Numbered from the stretch's first letter, positions 24,313-33,569 are shown. The stretch: DNA of 64,000 bases from Paenibacillus sp. FSL H3-0469 (GCF_038051945.1 NZ_CP150302.1:1364001-1428000); one strand, 5' to 3'. Numbers and translations: made by a program. Notes: generated by a model not told the origin, from the letters alone.

Positions 24313-25259
24313 CAATGTTCCCCATTTGAGTTAAGCCAGCCAATAATATAGTTGAATCTTTCTTCGGTCAACCCATGACTGCCTTGAAATCTCATATGTT
24401 GCAGGTTATGTAGAGCTTTCTGTTCTAGATAGGCTGGACTGGCTTTTTCAACAATATATGCAGCATCTCTTGAATATTTATCATCATCCGCAGATACAAT
24501 AAGCAGTCGTCTTGGTGCAATACAAGATACTAAATCATATATATCGTATTTACTGTGGAAGTTCGGAATTACACTCGCCATCTCGATTCCAACATTGTTA
24601 CTGATTCGATTTGCATACGTACACGCACTGCCGCTTGCACAGCTAAAAGCTATTCGTTCATCTAACGCAGATAGAAATAGAACAGTATTACCACCATATG
24701 AATGTCCAAGTGTACCAATACACTCATTGTCAACAAACGAGAGATTAGAAAGCAATGTTATACCATTCATAGCGTCATCTATCACTTTTTTCATCAAACA
24801 ATCACCTTGTATTATACGGTAGCACATTTCATTATAATGTTGCCAAAAGTCACTGTCGCCTGGGAGAGGTTCAATTCCGTGTGCATTTTTACGTCTGTCC
24901 TCAAAGCATATGGAGTCAGGAGCTAACACAACAAATCCCTTTTTGACCAATTCCAGTCCGAAAGCTTGCAACGGATTTCCTGCTAATCCACACACTTCGC
25001 TCTTTCCAAAATGATGCTCCCTATTATGCTGGTGATGGATGAGAATCGCTGGGTTTTTATCAAGTACTTCCGGAAGCAAAAGATAGGCAATAACTCTGTC
25101 CCCGTAAGAATCATATTCAATTAATTGCCTTGTATATCCATCTTCCTCCGTTGAATCCAGTATTCTATACTCAATATTAGTTATGGGATTAGCAGATGTT
25201 ATTCCAATGGCTTCTGTTATTTCATTTCTTAAATTCGCTATGTTACTCACCTCTTTCAT
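24309..25259 (-). CDS. Alpha/beta hydrolase of the dienelactone hydrolase/acetyl esterase type
   Basis: 316 residues with a YLLLPEVLDKNPAILIHHQHN strand-turn region (about 59-79), nucleophile elbow LGHSYGG (about 190), acid region LLIVSADDDKYS (about 250) and histidine GSHGLTEE (about 295). No signal peptide. The ATG overlaps the TGA of the upstream ADP-ribosylglycohydrolase gene (ATGA), so the two are translationally coupled. Proteins of this type hydrolyse acyl or acetyl esters; the substrate is unknown. The coupling suggests a shared pathway with the upstream hydrolase. Confidence 0.87.
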   Translation of the reverse strand: MKEVSNIANLRNEITEAIGITSANPITNIEYRILDSTEEDGYTRQLIEYDSYGDRVIAYLLLPEVLDKNPAILIHHQHNREHHFGKSEVCGLAGNPLQAFGLELVKKGFVVLAPDSICFEDRRKNAHGIEPLPGDSDFWQHYNEMCYRIIQGDCLMKKVIDDAMNGITLLSNLSFVDNECIGTLGHSYGGNTVLFLSALDERIAFSCASGSACTYANRISNNVGIEMASVIPNFHSKYDIYDLVSCIAPRRLLIVSADDDKYSRDAAYIVEKASPAYLEQKALHNLQHMRFQGSHGLTEERFNYIIGWLNSNGEHC

Positions 25260-26632
25260 ACATACAGCTCGCTAGGTTGAATCCGGTGCTGACCAGTATG
25301 CAACAGCTCTGGCAAACGTCCTACGCGCTCAGCCAAGCGGGAGAGTTGTTGCTCATGAAAATAAGATAAGCCCGTATGAATCCGGTCCTGGAAAGGTTCC
25401 AGCCATCTCGCATCCAAGCTATCCGGGCCGAAATACACCCCGAGCAGCGAGCCGACTGTTGCTCCGAAGCTGTCCGTATCGTTGCCTTGCATAACCTGCT
25501 TGCATATTCCGTCTCCGGCATTCTCAGCAAATCGAAAGGTATTGATCAAGGTGCCGATTTCCTGATACACCTGACAGTGGGAATGATTCGCGTACTTCTG
25601 ATGAATACCCTGATAAGCATCCAACCAGTTATCTGCATTCGCTACGATCTGCAGGCAATCCGCGGTAATCTCATAGAATCGGCTCCTTCTAGGGATGAAT
25701 TGCAGTGCAGTCCTTATTATTTCAAGCGGATCGCGCAGCACATGTGCGGCAGCAATGGCAGCAGCAATGAACATCGTGGCATAGATTCCCGTCCGCCGAT
25801 GTGTAAAACTGGCATCACGCCAAGCCAGCTCAGCCGCAAGAGCAGGTTGACCAGGGCTGGCATAGCCGTAAGCATCTGCACGAATCGCCGCGCCGCATAA
25901 TTCTGTATCTTGCACAAGGAAGTCGGACCAAGCTTCTATTTCTGAATGATTGAATAGTTCCCTATCATGCTCGAGATAGCTAATCCCCGATCGAACCAGG
26001 ATGGCCCTCTCCGGCCCCCATGTTGTACTGATCGGAAGATGATTGATCCATAAGTCTCTTAGATTTCTTTTCGTAAAACCCTTACCGAATTGCTCTAACG
26101 CCATCATTCCCATTAAGGTGTAGTTGATATCATCGTCAGGTGCCACATAGCGAATCCGCCCCCGCGCCGTCTCGAACCAGGACCAATGGCGACGACCCAA
26201 CGCATGGAGAGCTTTTTCAGAAATATAATCATTCAACGGCCATTCCCCTACAACGGTTAACGCTTGACGTAACACCGACAAAGTGGGATTGACCTCAATC
26301 GGTTTGCCCAGCATTGAACCACAGACTGAAGCGAGGAAGCCTGCCTCTACACGCTTGGCACTGTCCTTCAGATTCAAGACTCCTATCTGGCCTAGAGGTC
26401 TATCCGGGTCACATTCCCGCCATATCTCCTGCAAATCGTCCGGCTCATAGTAAGGCCAATTGTCCCGCATTGGAAGATCAGCCAAGCTATGGGCGAATTC
26501 CAGATAAGCATCATAGCTTGCGGGAAGCTGTTTCAATCGGGCTAAATAACCGGAGGTTTGGTGCCCCTGTGCAAATTTATTACGCAGAATCCCCTCTAAT
26601 TGATGTCTCAGGAACGTTAGTGATGGCAGCAT
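25256..26632 (-). CDS. ADP-ribosylglycohydrolase family protein
   Basis: 458-residue protein of the ARH/DraG fold. The motifs are GSMLGKPIE (about 114), the metal aspartates of APDDDINYTLMG (about 163), RADAYGYASPG (about 243) and the second metal site GNDTDSFGATVG (about 388). Members remove ADP-ribose from modified molecules or hydrolyse related N-glycosidic bonds. About 110 residues precede the domain. It is coupled to the downstream esterase by an ATGA overlap, and its 5' end overlaps the end of the hypothetical gene at 26617 by 16 nt. The substrate cannot be deduced. Confidence 0.88.
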   Translation of the reverse strand: MLPSLTFLRHQLEGILRNKFAQGHQTSGYLARLKQLPASYDAYLEFAHSLADLPMRDNWPYYEPDDLQEIWRECDPDRPLGQIGVLNLKDSAKRVEAGFLASVCGSMLGKPIEVNPTLSVLRQALTVVGEWPLNDYISEKALHALGRRHWSWFETARGRIRYVAPDDDINYTLMGMMALEQFGKGFTKRNLRDLWINHLPISTTWGPERAILVRSGISYLEHDRELFNHSEIEAWSDFLVQDTELCGAAIRADAYGYASPGQPALAAELAWRDASFTHRRTGIYATMFIAAAIAAAHVLRDPLEIIRTALQFIPRRSRFYEITADCLQIVANADNWLDAYQGIHQKYANHSHCQVYQEIGTLINTFRFAENAGDGICKQVMQGNDTDSFGATVGSLLGVYFGPDSLDARWLEPFQDRIHTGLSYFHEQQLSRLAERVGRLPELLHTGQHRIQPSELYV

Positions 26633-27213
26633 GTTGTATCTCCTTTATTCTGATTATCACAAAACCCCAACAACTTAGAAAAATAAACAGATTTCAATAG
26701 TCCACTGTTTATCGCTTGAATCTCCTTAATAAATTCCATAATTTTGGTTTTTATCTCATTTATAAATTCACTTTTGCGTACTCTAATATTCGAGAATGAC
26801 CCATATGGGACATCTATTAATAGGAACTTATCTGTTTGAATTAAATATCTATAGGGTATTTCACGACTTAACTCGCTTAAGATTAGAACCTCATCGTCAA
26901 CTTGTATTTCTAACCAGGTCCAGCAATTTTCAACATACTTCAAGGCTAAGTATTTATGCGAATTTAAGTAGTTGCAGGCATCAACAAGCAGATCTAAATT
27001 GGTTAGAATGAGTTCAGAATAAATGTGCTTAGCGGATAAAGGCATATTGGGAGTAGGGTAAGGGATGAACTCATGTCCGTCAACAACCAGAGTAAATGCC
27101 CCATAGATCTGATGCCACTCTTTATCAAATGTCACTGTATCCACCGTTCTCAGTTCCTCTACCTGATCTTCAAACAACTCATACTTAATCTCAAATGTTG
27201 GACGCTTAGACAC
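26617..27213 (-). CDS. Hypothetical protein, immunity-protein-like
   Basis: 198 residues from GTG 27213 (GGGGGAAAG upstream). The sequence is acidic and rich in aromatic and beta segments (YGAFTLVVDGHEFIPYPTPNM, ENCWTWLEIQVDDEVLILSE, YRYLIQTDKFLLIDVPYG), followed by a C-terminal helix. It has the look of immunity or contact-dependent-system accessory proteins, but I do not recognise the family. It overlaps the ADP-ribosylglycohydrolase start by 16 nt and is AT-rich compared with it. Confidence 0.6.
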   Translation of the reverse strand: MSKRPTFEIKYELFEDQVEELRTVDTVTFDKEWHQIYGAFTLVVDGHEFIPYPTPNMPLSAKHIYSELILTNLDLLVDACNYLNSHKYLALKYVENCWTWLEIQVDDEVLILSELSREIPYRYLIQTDKFLLIDVPYGSFSNIRVRKSEFINEIKTKIMEFIKEIQAINSGLLKSVYFSKLLGFCDNQNKGDTTCCHH

Positions 27214-27231
27214 TATTTCTTTCCCCCTTCT

Positions 27232-27501
27232 CTAGGAATTCTCCCAATACTCTATCGTCACATGTGAATATTCATCTTCGATTAGAACAAATGTTTTAAT
27301 ACGCTCATACACTTTTCTGCGGACTTCCTCAGACCGTTGATGATAAACGAAGTCCTTTTCTGCAAGTTCGATGTCATGACACTTTTTCAAGTCACGCACA
27401 AGTTGCACCTTCGCTTGCTTTATCTTATTGTCTTTAAGCAACTGTTCTAGTCTTCTTCTATCATCAGTGATGCTGTCCCCTCTCCTTTCTTCGAAACTCA
27501 A
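27232..27501 (-). CDS. Small charged hypothetical protein
   Basis: Up to 89 residues, highly charged and helical (RRRLEQLLKDNKIKQAKVQLV, RDLKKCHDIELAEKDF), ending in a strand-like DEYSHVTIEYWENS. The start is unclear: the frame opens at TTG 27501, but a better AGGAGAGGGG site lies inside it near 27480 with no ATG behind it. No family recognised. It lies 3 nt from the next gene of the same cluster (stop to stop order 28275, 27918, 27501). Confidence 0.5.
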   Translation of the reverse strand: MSFEERRGDSITDDRRRLEQLLKDNKIKQAKVQLVRDLKKCHDIELAEKDFVYHQRSEEVRRKVYERIKTFVLIEDEYSHVTIEYWENS

Positions 27502-27504
27502 ACA

Positions 27505-27918
27505 TCATAACATCAGCTCATTGTTATATTTCAATTTGATAGGATCAGGCAACTGATTATAAATATGCATTGGTAATCCGCAATCTTTTTTCAACACTTT
27601 TTCCTCACCCGCCAGATACTCACTAAGGAACTCCCAGTACGCAATAAATAGACCATCCTCGTCTATAAACTCCATCCACCCATCAGCAACTAATTCATCA
27701 ATAGCATCAAAAACCATGATATTAGAGAAGTTTTCTACTGCACCATCTAAGTACTTGGTTCGATGTCCTTCTATACAACAATCAGACCAATCAAATCTAT
27801 ACTCATCCTGGATGAGTCCATACCACTTCAAATCCTCAATTAACTGCCTCTCTACTTCCGCTTTTAATTGAATACCCATACAGTCAGCAAAGCTGAAGTG
27901 GGAATGCTCTGATGCCAT
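27505..27918 (-). CDS. Hypothetical acidic protein
   Basis: 137 residues from ATG 27918 (GGGAGGA 8 nt upstream). It is acidic, with Trp- and Asp-rich segments (DEYRFDWSDCCIEGH, VADGWMEFIDEDGLFIAYWEF). No signal peptide or membrane segment. The pattern resembles small immunity proteins. It lies between two similar-sized hypothetical genes on the same strand with tight spacing, so it is probably cotranscribed. Family not recognised. Confidence 0.6.
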   Translation of the reverse strand: MASEHSHFSFADCMGIQLKAEVERQLIEDLKWYGLIQDEYRFDWSDCCIEGHRTKYLDGAVENFSNIMVFDAIDELVADGWMEFIDEDGLFIAYWEFLSEYLAGEEKVLKKDCGLPMHIYNQLPDPIKLKYNNELML

Positions 27919-27933
27919 CTGAGTTCCTCCCAA

Positions 27934-28275
27934 CTATAAAATCTGATCTACACGCCCCTCTTCACACCTGCTAAATATCATTTCAAAGTCACCGCTACTT
28001 ACAAAATGTGCAATTACCTCTTCAATCTGCTTACGACTACACTCGTCCACAAGCACCATGTCACTTCCCCGAAAATACTTGCCGTGCAAGCACTCTCCTG
28101 TTTGTTTATTCTTGTCAGCCAGTGTCTGAATGTTCTGGTATGTAAAAAATGAAGCCACCCACCTTGAGCCATCTTCAAAGGTCACTATAGCATCCGTGTT
28201 ACCATCAACTATGTTCCATTCCCCTTCAGCCCATTCTTCAGCTTCAATCCAAATAGAATACTTCACTTCATTCAT
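27934..28275 (-). CDS. Hypothetical acidic protein
   Basis: 113 residues from ATG 28275, with GGAGGGAG upstream. MNEVKYSIWIEAEEWAEGEW begins a beta-rich region with DAIVTFEDGSRWVASFFTY (about 27-45) and a C-terminal helix pair ending FSRCEEGRVDQIL. The 5' end overlaps the stop of the YafY-type regulator gene, which couples the two. It could be an immunity-type protein; the family is not recognised. Confidence 0.6.
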   Translation of the reverse strand: MNEVKYSIWIEAEEWAEGEWNIVDGNTDAIVTFEDGSRWVASFFTYQNIQTLADKNKQTGECLHGKYFRGSDMVLVDECSRKQIEEVIAHFVSSGDFEMIFSRCEEGRVDQIL

Positions 28276-29221
28276 CGGCTCCCTCCCTCCCTCGCGAATC
28301 CCCCTCATACTTCCTCATAATCCCCCGCACATATTCCTTGAACCCGCGCCGGATCTCGGGCGGTCCCAGCACTTCACATTTATCGCCAAAAGCAAGCAGC
28401 CGGTCGTAGCCATAGTCATTTGCAATAATGGGATACTTGGCCCAGCAGTGGTGTTCATCCACCCGCAGGATATGGTCGGCACCGAACCGTTCGATCACCC
28501 GATCCATGACAGCGCGTTCCAGCCGGATTGTAACGTCCACCCAGCCCTGGTTCAGCCAATCGCCGCCATCCATCGGGAGAGGGGTGAATGCTTTTGGAGC
28601 AAACTGCTCCTTCGTTACCTGGAGACCGTTCATTCTGGCCAGCTTGAATATCCGGTAGTCCTGCTTATCCATACAATAACCTTGCAAGTACCAACTGCTC
28701 TCCTTGTAAACCACCTGATACGGCTCCACCCGCCGCTCACTAATCTGCCCCCGCGCATCCGTATACGCAAAAGCCAACACAGCGTGCTCATTCATCGCCG
28801 TCTCGATCAGCCCAAACAGGCTGCGCAGCGATTCGTTCCCCTTATTTAAAGACAGATCCATCACGAACGGCGCAACCGGTCTGCCCTCTGCATTGTCAGG
28901 ATAGAGCGCCTGCAGCTTCTCCGCCGCGTAGACCGTCTCCCGCCGCCCGAACAGTTGCTTGTAGCTGAGCAGTCCATTCTGCAGGTTCTGGATTTCTTGC
29001 GGAGTGAACAGGGTTTTGCCCACTTTGTAGGATTTCATCAGACCGACACCGCCTGAAGCGCCAAAAAGGGTATAGATCGGCAGCCCGGCCCGGTTCAGCG
29101 TATCAATATCCCGGTAAATCGTTCTCCGGCTGACTTCGAGCCGCTCCGCTAACTCGCGTGCACTAATCTGATCCTGCTCCAGCAGGATCATAATAAGCGC
29201 AATCAAGCGATCCATTTTCAT
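28268..29221 (-). CDS. YafY-type transcriptional regulator (HTH plus WYL domain)
   Basis: 317 residues from ATG 29221 (GGAGGTG upstream). The N-terminal DeoR-like helix-turn-helix (ISARELAERLEVSRRTIYRDIDTLNRAGLPI) is followed by a WYL domain (about 140-220, ERRVEPYQVVYKESSWYLQGYC) and a C-terminal extension. Such proteins bind DNA and sense a ligand through WYL. It is divergent from the GyrI-like protein at 29321, a common pairing in which the regulator controls the neighbour (inference). Confidence 0.9.
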   Translation of the reverse strand: MKMDRLIALIMILLEQDQISARELAERLEVSRRTIYRDIDTLNRAGLPIYTLFGASGGVGLMKSYKVGKTLFTPQEIQNLQNGLLSYKQLFGRRETVYAAEKLQALYPDNAEGRPVAPFVMDLSLNKGNESLRSLFGLIETAMNEHAVLAFAYTDARGQISERRVEPYQVVYKESSWYLQGYCMDKQDYRIFKLARMNGLQVTKEQFAPKAFTPLPMDGGDWLNQGWVDVTIRLERAVMDRVIERFGADHILRVDEHHCWAKYPIIANDYGYDRLLAFGDKCEVLGPPEIRRGFKEYVRGIMRKYEGDSRGREGADE

Positions 29222-29320
29222 CCAAATCACCTCCATTCAAGTATGCCATACAGGTGTCACAGTTGGTAGGTTATGCTTGCCATGAATACACCAAAACCAC
29301 AATTCAGGAGGTACATTGTC

Positions 29321-29812
29321 ATGATTTCAACCAGAATTGAAATGAAAGCAGCATTCCGCATCATCGGGTACAAGACGGCTATAAGCGAAGGCGGGGCGGT
29401 GCACGATCCGGCGTATTCTCCGCTCAAAACGGCTTTTTTCAAAAGCATGCTGGAGAACGGCTCCATGGCCTCCCTGCGTCCGCTGTCCGAGAGCCCCTAC
29501 GGCTTCGCCGCCATTGCTCAGGAGGATGGAAAGATTCTGTATATTGCAGGTGTTCAGTCGTCGGGGTCTCAGCCAGAGACTGCGGTTGAAGTGATTTTTC
29601 CGGGAGGAGAGTATCTGGTGTTGTCAGGTCAGGGCGGGTTATCGCGTCTTGCGTTTGACCAGCTGGAGGATGAGGCGTTCGGGGCGATTCTGAAGGATGA
29701 CTACGAGTACGTATACACTGGAGATCCAATCGTAGAGGTACTAACAAATGGCAACCCAATGGATGCCGAAGTCGAAGTATGGGTGCCGGTGAAAAAGCGG
29801 AAGGCAGAATGA
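29321..29812 (+). CDS. GyrI-like small-molecule-binding domain protein
   Basis: 163 residues from ATG 29321 (AGGAGGTAC upstream). The fold pattern matches stand-alone AraC effector-binding/GyrI-like domains: an opening MISTRIEMKAAFRIIGYKT, central AAIAQEDGKILYIAGVQ and FPGGEYLVLSGQGG, and a C-terminal VEVWVPVKKRK. Such domains bind hydrophobic ligands. It is divergent from the YafY-type regulator and is probably its target. The ligand is unknown. Confidence 0.8.
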   Translation: MISTRIEMKAAFRIIGYKTAISEGGAVHDPAYSPLKTAFFKSMLENGSMASLRPLSESPYGFAAIAQEDGKILYIAGVQSSGSQPETAVEVIFPGGEYLVLSGQGGLSRLAFDQLEDEAFGAILKDDYEYVYTGDPIVEVLTNGNPMDAEVEVWVPVKKRKAE

Positions 29813-29872
29813 GGACTCCACTAAGAGGAAATAACGTTACGCTATAGGTAGAAGCAGCTTCGTTGCGTTGTA

Positions 29873-29924
29873 GCGCGTTGGATCAGCGGCACTCCAAATT
29901 TGAGGCGTGGCTGATCCAGCGCGT
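29873..29924. terminator. Long hairpin between convergent genes
   Basis: GCGCGTTGGATCAGC pairs with GCTGATCCAGCGCG (one G-U position) around a 23-nt loop containing a second partial pairing. It lies between 29812 and 29942. There is no T tract; it may terminate transcription or be a repeated palindrome of this genome. Confidence 0.5.
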
Positions 29925-29941
29925 AGGCTATCTGCTCATGT

Positions 29942-30796
29942 CTAGCGGCTTTCGCGCTGACCCGCCCAGTACGTTAAAGTGCAGGCGTATAGGATGATAA
30001 AAGCAATTATGCTTAGGACAACGGGGATAACAAAATTAATGTTAAGCAGAGAGATCATACTTAGCTGCACGACGGATAACAGGATAACGAACAAGAAGCT
30101 TGCTGTAATCATAAAATTCGACCAGGCACGCCGGTAAGATACGTCTTCTCTAACCTGCTTCTTCCCTCTGCGGATACTCCAATACTCAAATATGAACAGA
30201 AGAGTTCCTAACACCTGCATGATCGTAGGTATAAACACGATACTATAAGATTTATCTACATAGCGGTCTACGGTCCAACTGCTGTCGAAATGGATTGGAA
30301 GCTGGTCAGGAATCAGATCGTAGTTGCGCAGCACTGTTACAATACTAACCACAATAATAACAGCATGAATGAGGAACCAATGACTGGGCAGGCCAACATT
30401 TCCTTTCCGGGGTCCTGGTTCCATGACCGATGATTCGGGAGCAGCAGGCAGCAAAGGCAGTACGCTTTTCATTTTCAAGTGATACTTAAAGTTAATAACC
30501 AGGGAGGTTACGAGCATGGCGAGTGAATAGGAAATAATGCTCCAACTGATTTGCCTCGAATGTTCATCACTGTAGATTAGGCATAGGATGCCAACACTGA
30601 ATAACATGGTATGTAAAATAGCACTAATCCTGGCATATGATCTCCGCATCTGGCGCAGCGGCTCACTGTGGAATTGTTCAGTGCTGGCGGTGACTCCGAA
30701 ACTAATCGTCTCTTTTGTTAAATAAGGCATACTCACTATGATTATAATGGTAGGTACAAACACTAAGATAAATACGATAACAGGCAGCATCGTCAT
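29942..30796 (-). CDS. DUF1648-type membrane protein
   Basis: 284 residues with several membrane segments. The extracytoplasmic DUF1648 signature IPDQLPIHFDSSWTVDRYVDKS lies near residues 180-200, as in SdpI-like signalling and immunity membrane proteins. The protein ends at TYWAGQRESR, where longer relatives continue into a C-terminal domain (DUF5808 in those I know), so it may be a short or truncated version. Start ATG 30796 follows GAGGTG by 6 nt. The role is unknown. Confidence 0.78.
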   Translation of the reverse strand: MTMLPVIVFILVFVPTIIIIVSMPYLTKETISFGVTASTEQFHSEPLRQMRRSYARISAILHTMLFSVGILCLIYSDEHSRQISWSIISYSLAMLVTSLVINFKYHLKMKSVLPLLPAAPESSVMEPGPRKGNVGLPSHWFLIHAVIIVVSIVTVLRNYDLIPDQLPIHFDSSWTVDRYVDKSYSIVFIPTIMQVLGTLLFIFEYWSIRRGKKQVREDVSYRRAWSNFMITASFLFVILLSVVQLSMISLLNINFVIPVVLSIIAFIILYACTLTYWAGQRESR

Positions 30797-30822
30797 ATCA
30801 CTCACCTCATTCTACATGAATA

Positions 30823-31566
30823 TTATTTAACATAATCCTCGAAAACGATCTTATACTCAGCATATTTTTCAGGATTACTTTTTTCAAATATTCTCAAAGT
30901 AGCGGGTTCCCGAAAATCTATATCATTTACTGAAAAGTTCACACTCTTCATCTTTCCATCCTCATTATTATCAGTCTTATAAGGTTCTATTATTCTACCC
31001 TCCTGTTCCAGTTCAATGGCTAACATCTTAGCCCATCCACGCATCACATAAGCAGAAAATGATATATGATCATAGCTGATAAATCTCCACACTTCTTCTA
31101 TAGATGACGTCCTATCATATTTCGCGTATTGATTACTTGAATGTATTGCCACATATCTGTAAGGTGTATTAATAAATATGTCCATGTATTCAAATGTACT
31201 GTCATTGCTGGTCGATGATAATAAGGGTAATTTGAAATCTTCACCAAAATAAGCACCATCTTGTTTTCCTTCATTGATCGCCTTCATGATTTGATCATCA
31301 GTTAAGCTATAGATATATCCATAACCAGATTTTACTTTTGCTTCTATTATATCTTTATCTATTATTGTCAATGAATCTTCTGTCCTACTTGTTTTAGGGA
31401 TACTTGTATTAGGGATATCAATAGAAGTTGAAACAGAAGCTGACTTAGTGGTACTAGAGATTGTACTTCCTTTCTCAACCAAATCAAACTTCGATAATCC
31501 ATAAAATATCACTACATTTACTGTTAATGAAACTGTCAATAAAATAAATAAAATCTTAACCTTCAT
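30823..31566 (-). CDS. Membrane-anchored hypothetical protein
   Basis: 247 residues from ATG 31566 (GAGGGTGGC upstream). One N-terminal membrane segment (MKVKILFILLTVSLTVNVVIFYG) anchors a Ser/Thr-rich linker (about 30-55) and an extracytoplasmic domain of unknown type (for example WRFISYDHISFSAYVMRGWA). AT-rich. It precedes the DUF1648 gene by 26 nt on the same strand, so the two probably form an operon. Family not recognised. Confidence 0.65.
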   Translation of the reverse strand: MKVKILFILLTVSLTVNVVIFYGLSKFDLVEKGSTISSTTKSASVSTSIDIPNTSIPKTSRTEDSLTIIDKDIIEAKVKSGYGYIYSLTDDQIMKAINEGKQDGAYFGEDFKLPLLSSTSNDSTFEYMDIFINTPYRYVAIHSSNQYAKYDRTSSIEEVWRFISYDHISFSAYVMRGWAKMLAIELEQEGRIIEPYKTDNNEDGKMKSVNFSVNDIDFREPATLRIFEKSNPEKYAEYKIVFEDYVK

Positions 31567-31650
31567 TATGTATGCCACCCTCAATTTCCGCGTAGTGCAA
31601 TAACCCTACCATATTATGGGGTACGTGTCACTTCCCCGCACCCCGCATCA

Positions 31651-32577
31651 TCAGAGCAATTCACTAACCGAAACCTGATACAACATATCATCTGCACAGA
31701 ACAGCACGCGGTCTTCCCGAAAATCTTGCGTCACGGGTACAAGAGGCTCGGATTTTTCATTCAGGAACTTTACCTTATGCCCTTTGGTCAAGCTTGATTG
31801 TTCATGTTTCTTGATAACATATTCTCCGTGTTTACCGTAACCGCCGTCGAACAAGAAGTGGCAACCATCCGTGCAGAACCCGGACGAACCGGAAATCTCA
31901 GGATTCATAAACGTAACCTTGGGCTGACCGGGTCCTCCTGAGATGCAGCCGAGCAGAAAGTCTGTATAATAATAAAACCAGACCTCCTCTTCACGGACCA
32001 CATTCAAAGCGTAACAATCAGCAATATCCGACACATGATCTTCGTACAATTTGTTTCCATGCTCATCCCAGGCCACAAGGCCGTGTTCACCGACAGGCTG
32101 ATCCCACCCGTTGTTCCCGAACACGCCTTCGTCAAAATAACTGGTCCAGATGGTTCCTTTCTCCGTCACTTGAACATTCTGAATCCCGTCTCCAAGCAGG
32201 AACTCACGAACGGTACGTCCTGTATAATCACATACTTTGGCGTTCAGATCATATTTGCCTGCACCGTAATACGAGCAGCGTGCTCCAACCAGCAGCAGAT
32301 GTCTGCGGAGCGGCTGAACATAATGATAATTGAAATGCTGATCCGGAAATGTAATTTCATCGATATAATGTTGACTTTCTACCATCAGAACTTTGTAGGT
32401 ATGCGGTTGCTCCAAAGCCGGCTGGACAAACATTCCACGTTTCCGTTCCGGGATCTGGTTAATCAGCAGGACATATACGCAGCCATCTCCACCTAATTGA
32501 GCTGAGACGATCTTGAACCCTTCAGTATACATTGAAATATCTGCAAAAGGCTGCAGCGTCACTGTTTTATGAAACAT
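31651..32577 (-). CDS. Hypothetical beta-propeller-like protein
   Basis: 308 residues without signal peptide. Repeated strand-rich blocks (DGCVYVLLINQIPERKRG, HLLLVGARCSYY, GTIWTSYFDEGVFG, EEVWFYYYTDFLLG, CHFLFDGGYGKHGEY) suggest a beta-propeller. AAGGAGG precedes the ATG. It is probably a single-gene unit, 74 nt from the end of the membrane-anchored gene's promoter side. No catalytic motif was identified. Confidence 0.7.
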   Translation of the reverse strand: MFHKTVTLQPFADISMYTEGFKIVSAQLGGDGCVYVLLINQIPERKRGMFVQPALEQPHTYKVLMVESQHYIDEITFPDQHFNYHYVQPLRRHLLLVGARCSYYGAGKYDLNAKVCDYTGRTVREFLLGDGIQNVQVTEKGTIWTSYFDEGVFGNNGWDQPVGEHGLVAWDEHGNKLYEDHVSDIADCYALNVVREEEVWFYYYTDFLLGCISGGPGQPKVTFMNPEISGSSGFCTDGCHFLFDGGYGKHGEYVIKKHEQSSLTKGHKVKFLNEKSEPLVPVTQDFREDRVLFCADDMLYQVSVSELL

Positions 32578-32748
32578 GCCAATTCCTCCTTAAGAGCTGA
32601 TGTAAACCATCCTGTGTTCTATTACCGTATTATGGCAGAGTAGCTGGAACCGGAACATGGCGGAAGTATGGCGAAGCTTAGGGAAATACGAAAAGACACT
32701 AACATGGAGTTAGCGCCTTTATCGAGTCAACTCTGTTTAAACCGTAAT

Positions 32749-33441
32749 CTACAGCGTAATCTTCAACATGCTGTTGGCTCCCTTTTGAAACTCGTATCCG
32801 ACTATTATTTCTTCAGTTGAACAGCCCTGTTGATGTAAAAAGGTGCGCAGCACATCCAAATGACGATATCTCTCTCCTGAAAGGCTGACTAAAGGGAAGA
32901 TCCGGATCTCCTGTTTGGTTACCCGAAGTAGCTCTTGGATCGCTTGCCTATGGAAATCAAAGTCCAGCCGGTCTGAATACATAAACAAAAAGTGTGCAGA
33001 CAGTGTCAGATCAAATTGCTTATCCTTGAATGGGAGCGAAGGCAGTGCCGATGCAATATAACGCCCGGGATGGTTTCTCATATCCTCTGCACAATCAGTT
33101 AATGCGCGGTAGCGATGTTGTTTTAGTTCTTCAACGGATTTGAAGTATTCCCATACGTAGTTTGTTTGGGCACTTTCCATTTTGGTCATGGCGTGTTCCA
33201 AGTCTTTCAGGCCTTTTGCGTGAAGATCCTCATAGTCATGGTAATAAGCGATATCCGTTGCCGTTACATCGGCACCCCGTTTATTCGCATGCGCTGTGAA
33301 CGAACATGCTCCAGCGGGGCAATCCAGAATGGACCGTCCCTTCAATTCCGTCTCTGTTAAATTAAACATGGACATATATTCTTCAAAGGTACGTCCAATA
33401 AACACGATACGGCTTAAATCCAATTTAACCTCTCTGCTCAT
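32749..33441 (-). CDS. Class I SAM-dependent methyltransferase
   Basis: 230 residues. Motif I ILDCPAGACSFTAHANKRG lies near residues 38-56 (Cys/Pro variant of the glycine loop), the acidic end VTATDIAYY follows, and LPFKDKQFDLTLSAHFLFMY near 140 is motif IV-like. Transfers a methyl group from SAM to an unknown acceptor. AGGTGAGC precedes ATG 33441. Monocistronic. Confidence 0.85.
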   Translation of the reverse strand: MSREVKLDLSRIVFIGRTFEEYMSMFNLTETELKGRSILDCPAGACSFTAHANKRGADVTATDIAYYHDYEDLHAKGLKDLEHAMTKMESAQTNYVWEYFKSVEELKQHRYRALTDCAEDMRNHPGRYIASALPSLPFKDKQFDLTLSAHFLFMYSDRLDFDFHRQAIQELLRVTKQEIRIFPLVSLSGERYRHLDVLRTFLHQQGCSTEEIIVGYEFQKGANSMLKITL

Positions 33442-33569
33442 CTCAGCTCACCTTTCCTCTACTCGTCTAGTCTCAGCTCAATCTTAAGCATAGCTACAAA
33501 TCGTTTTTTAGTAAAGCTGTTGTAGTAGTCTTATAATGAAATCATGATGAACGGAAGCTGATCCAGTGC

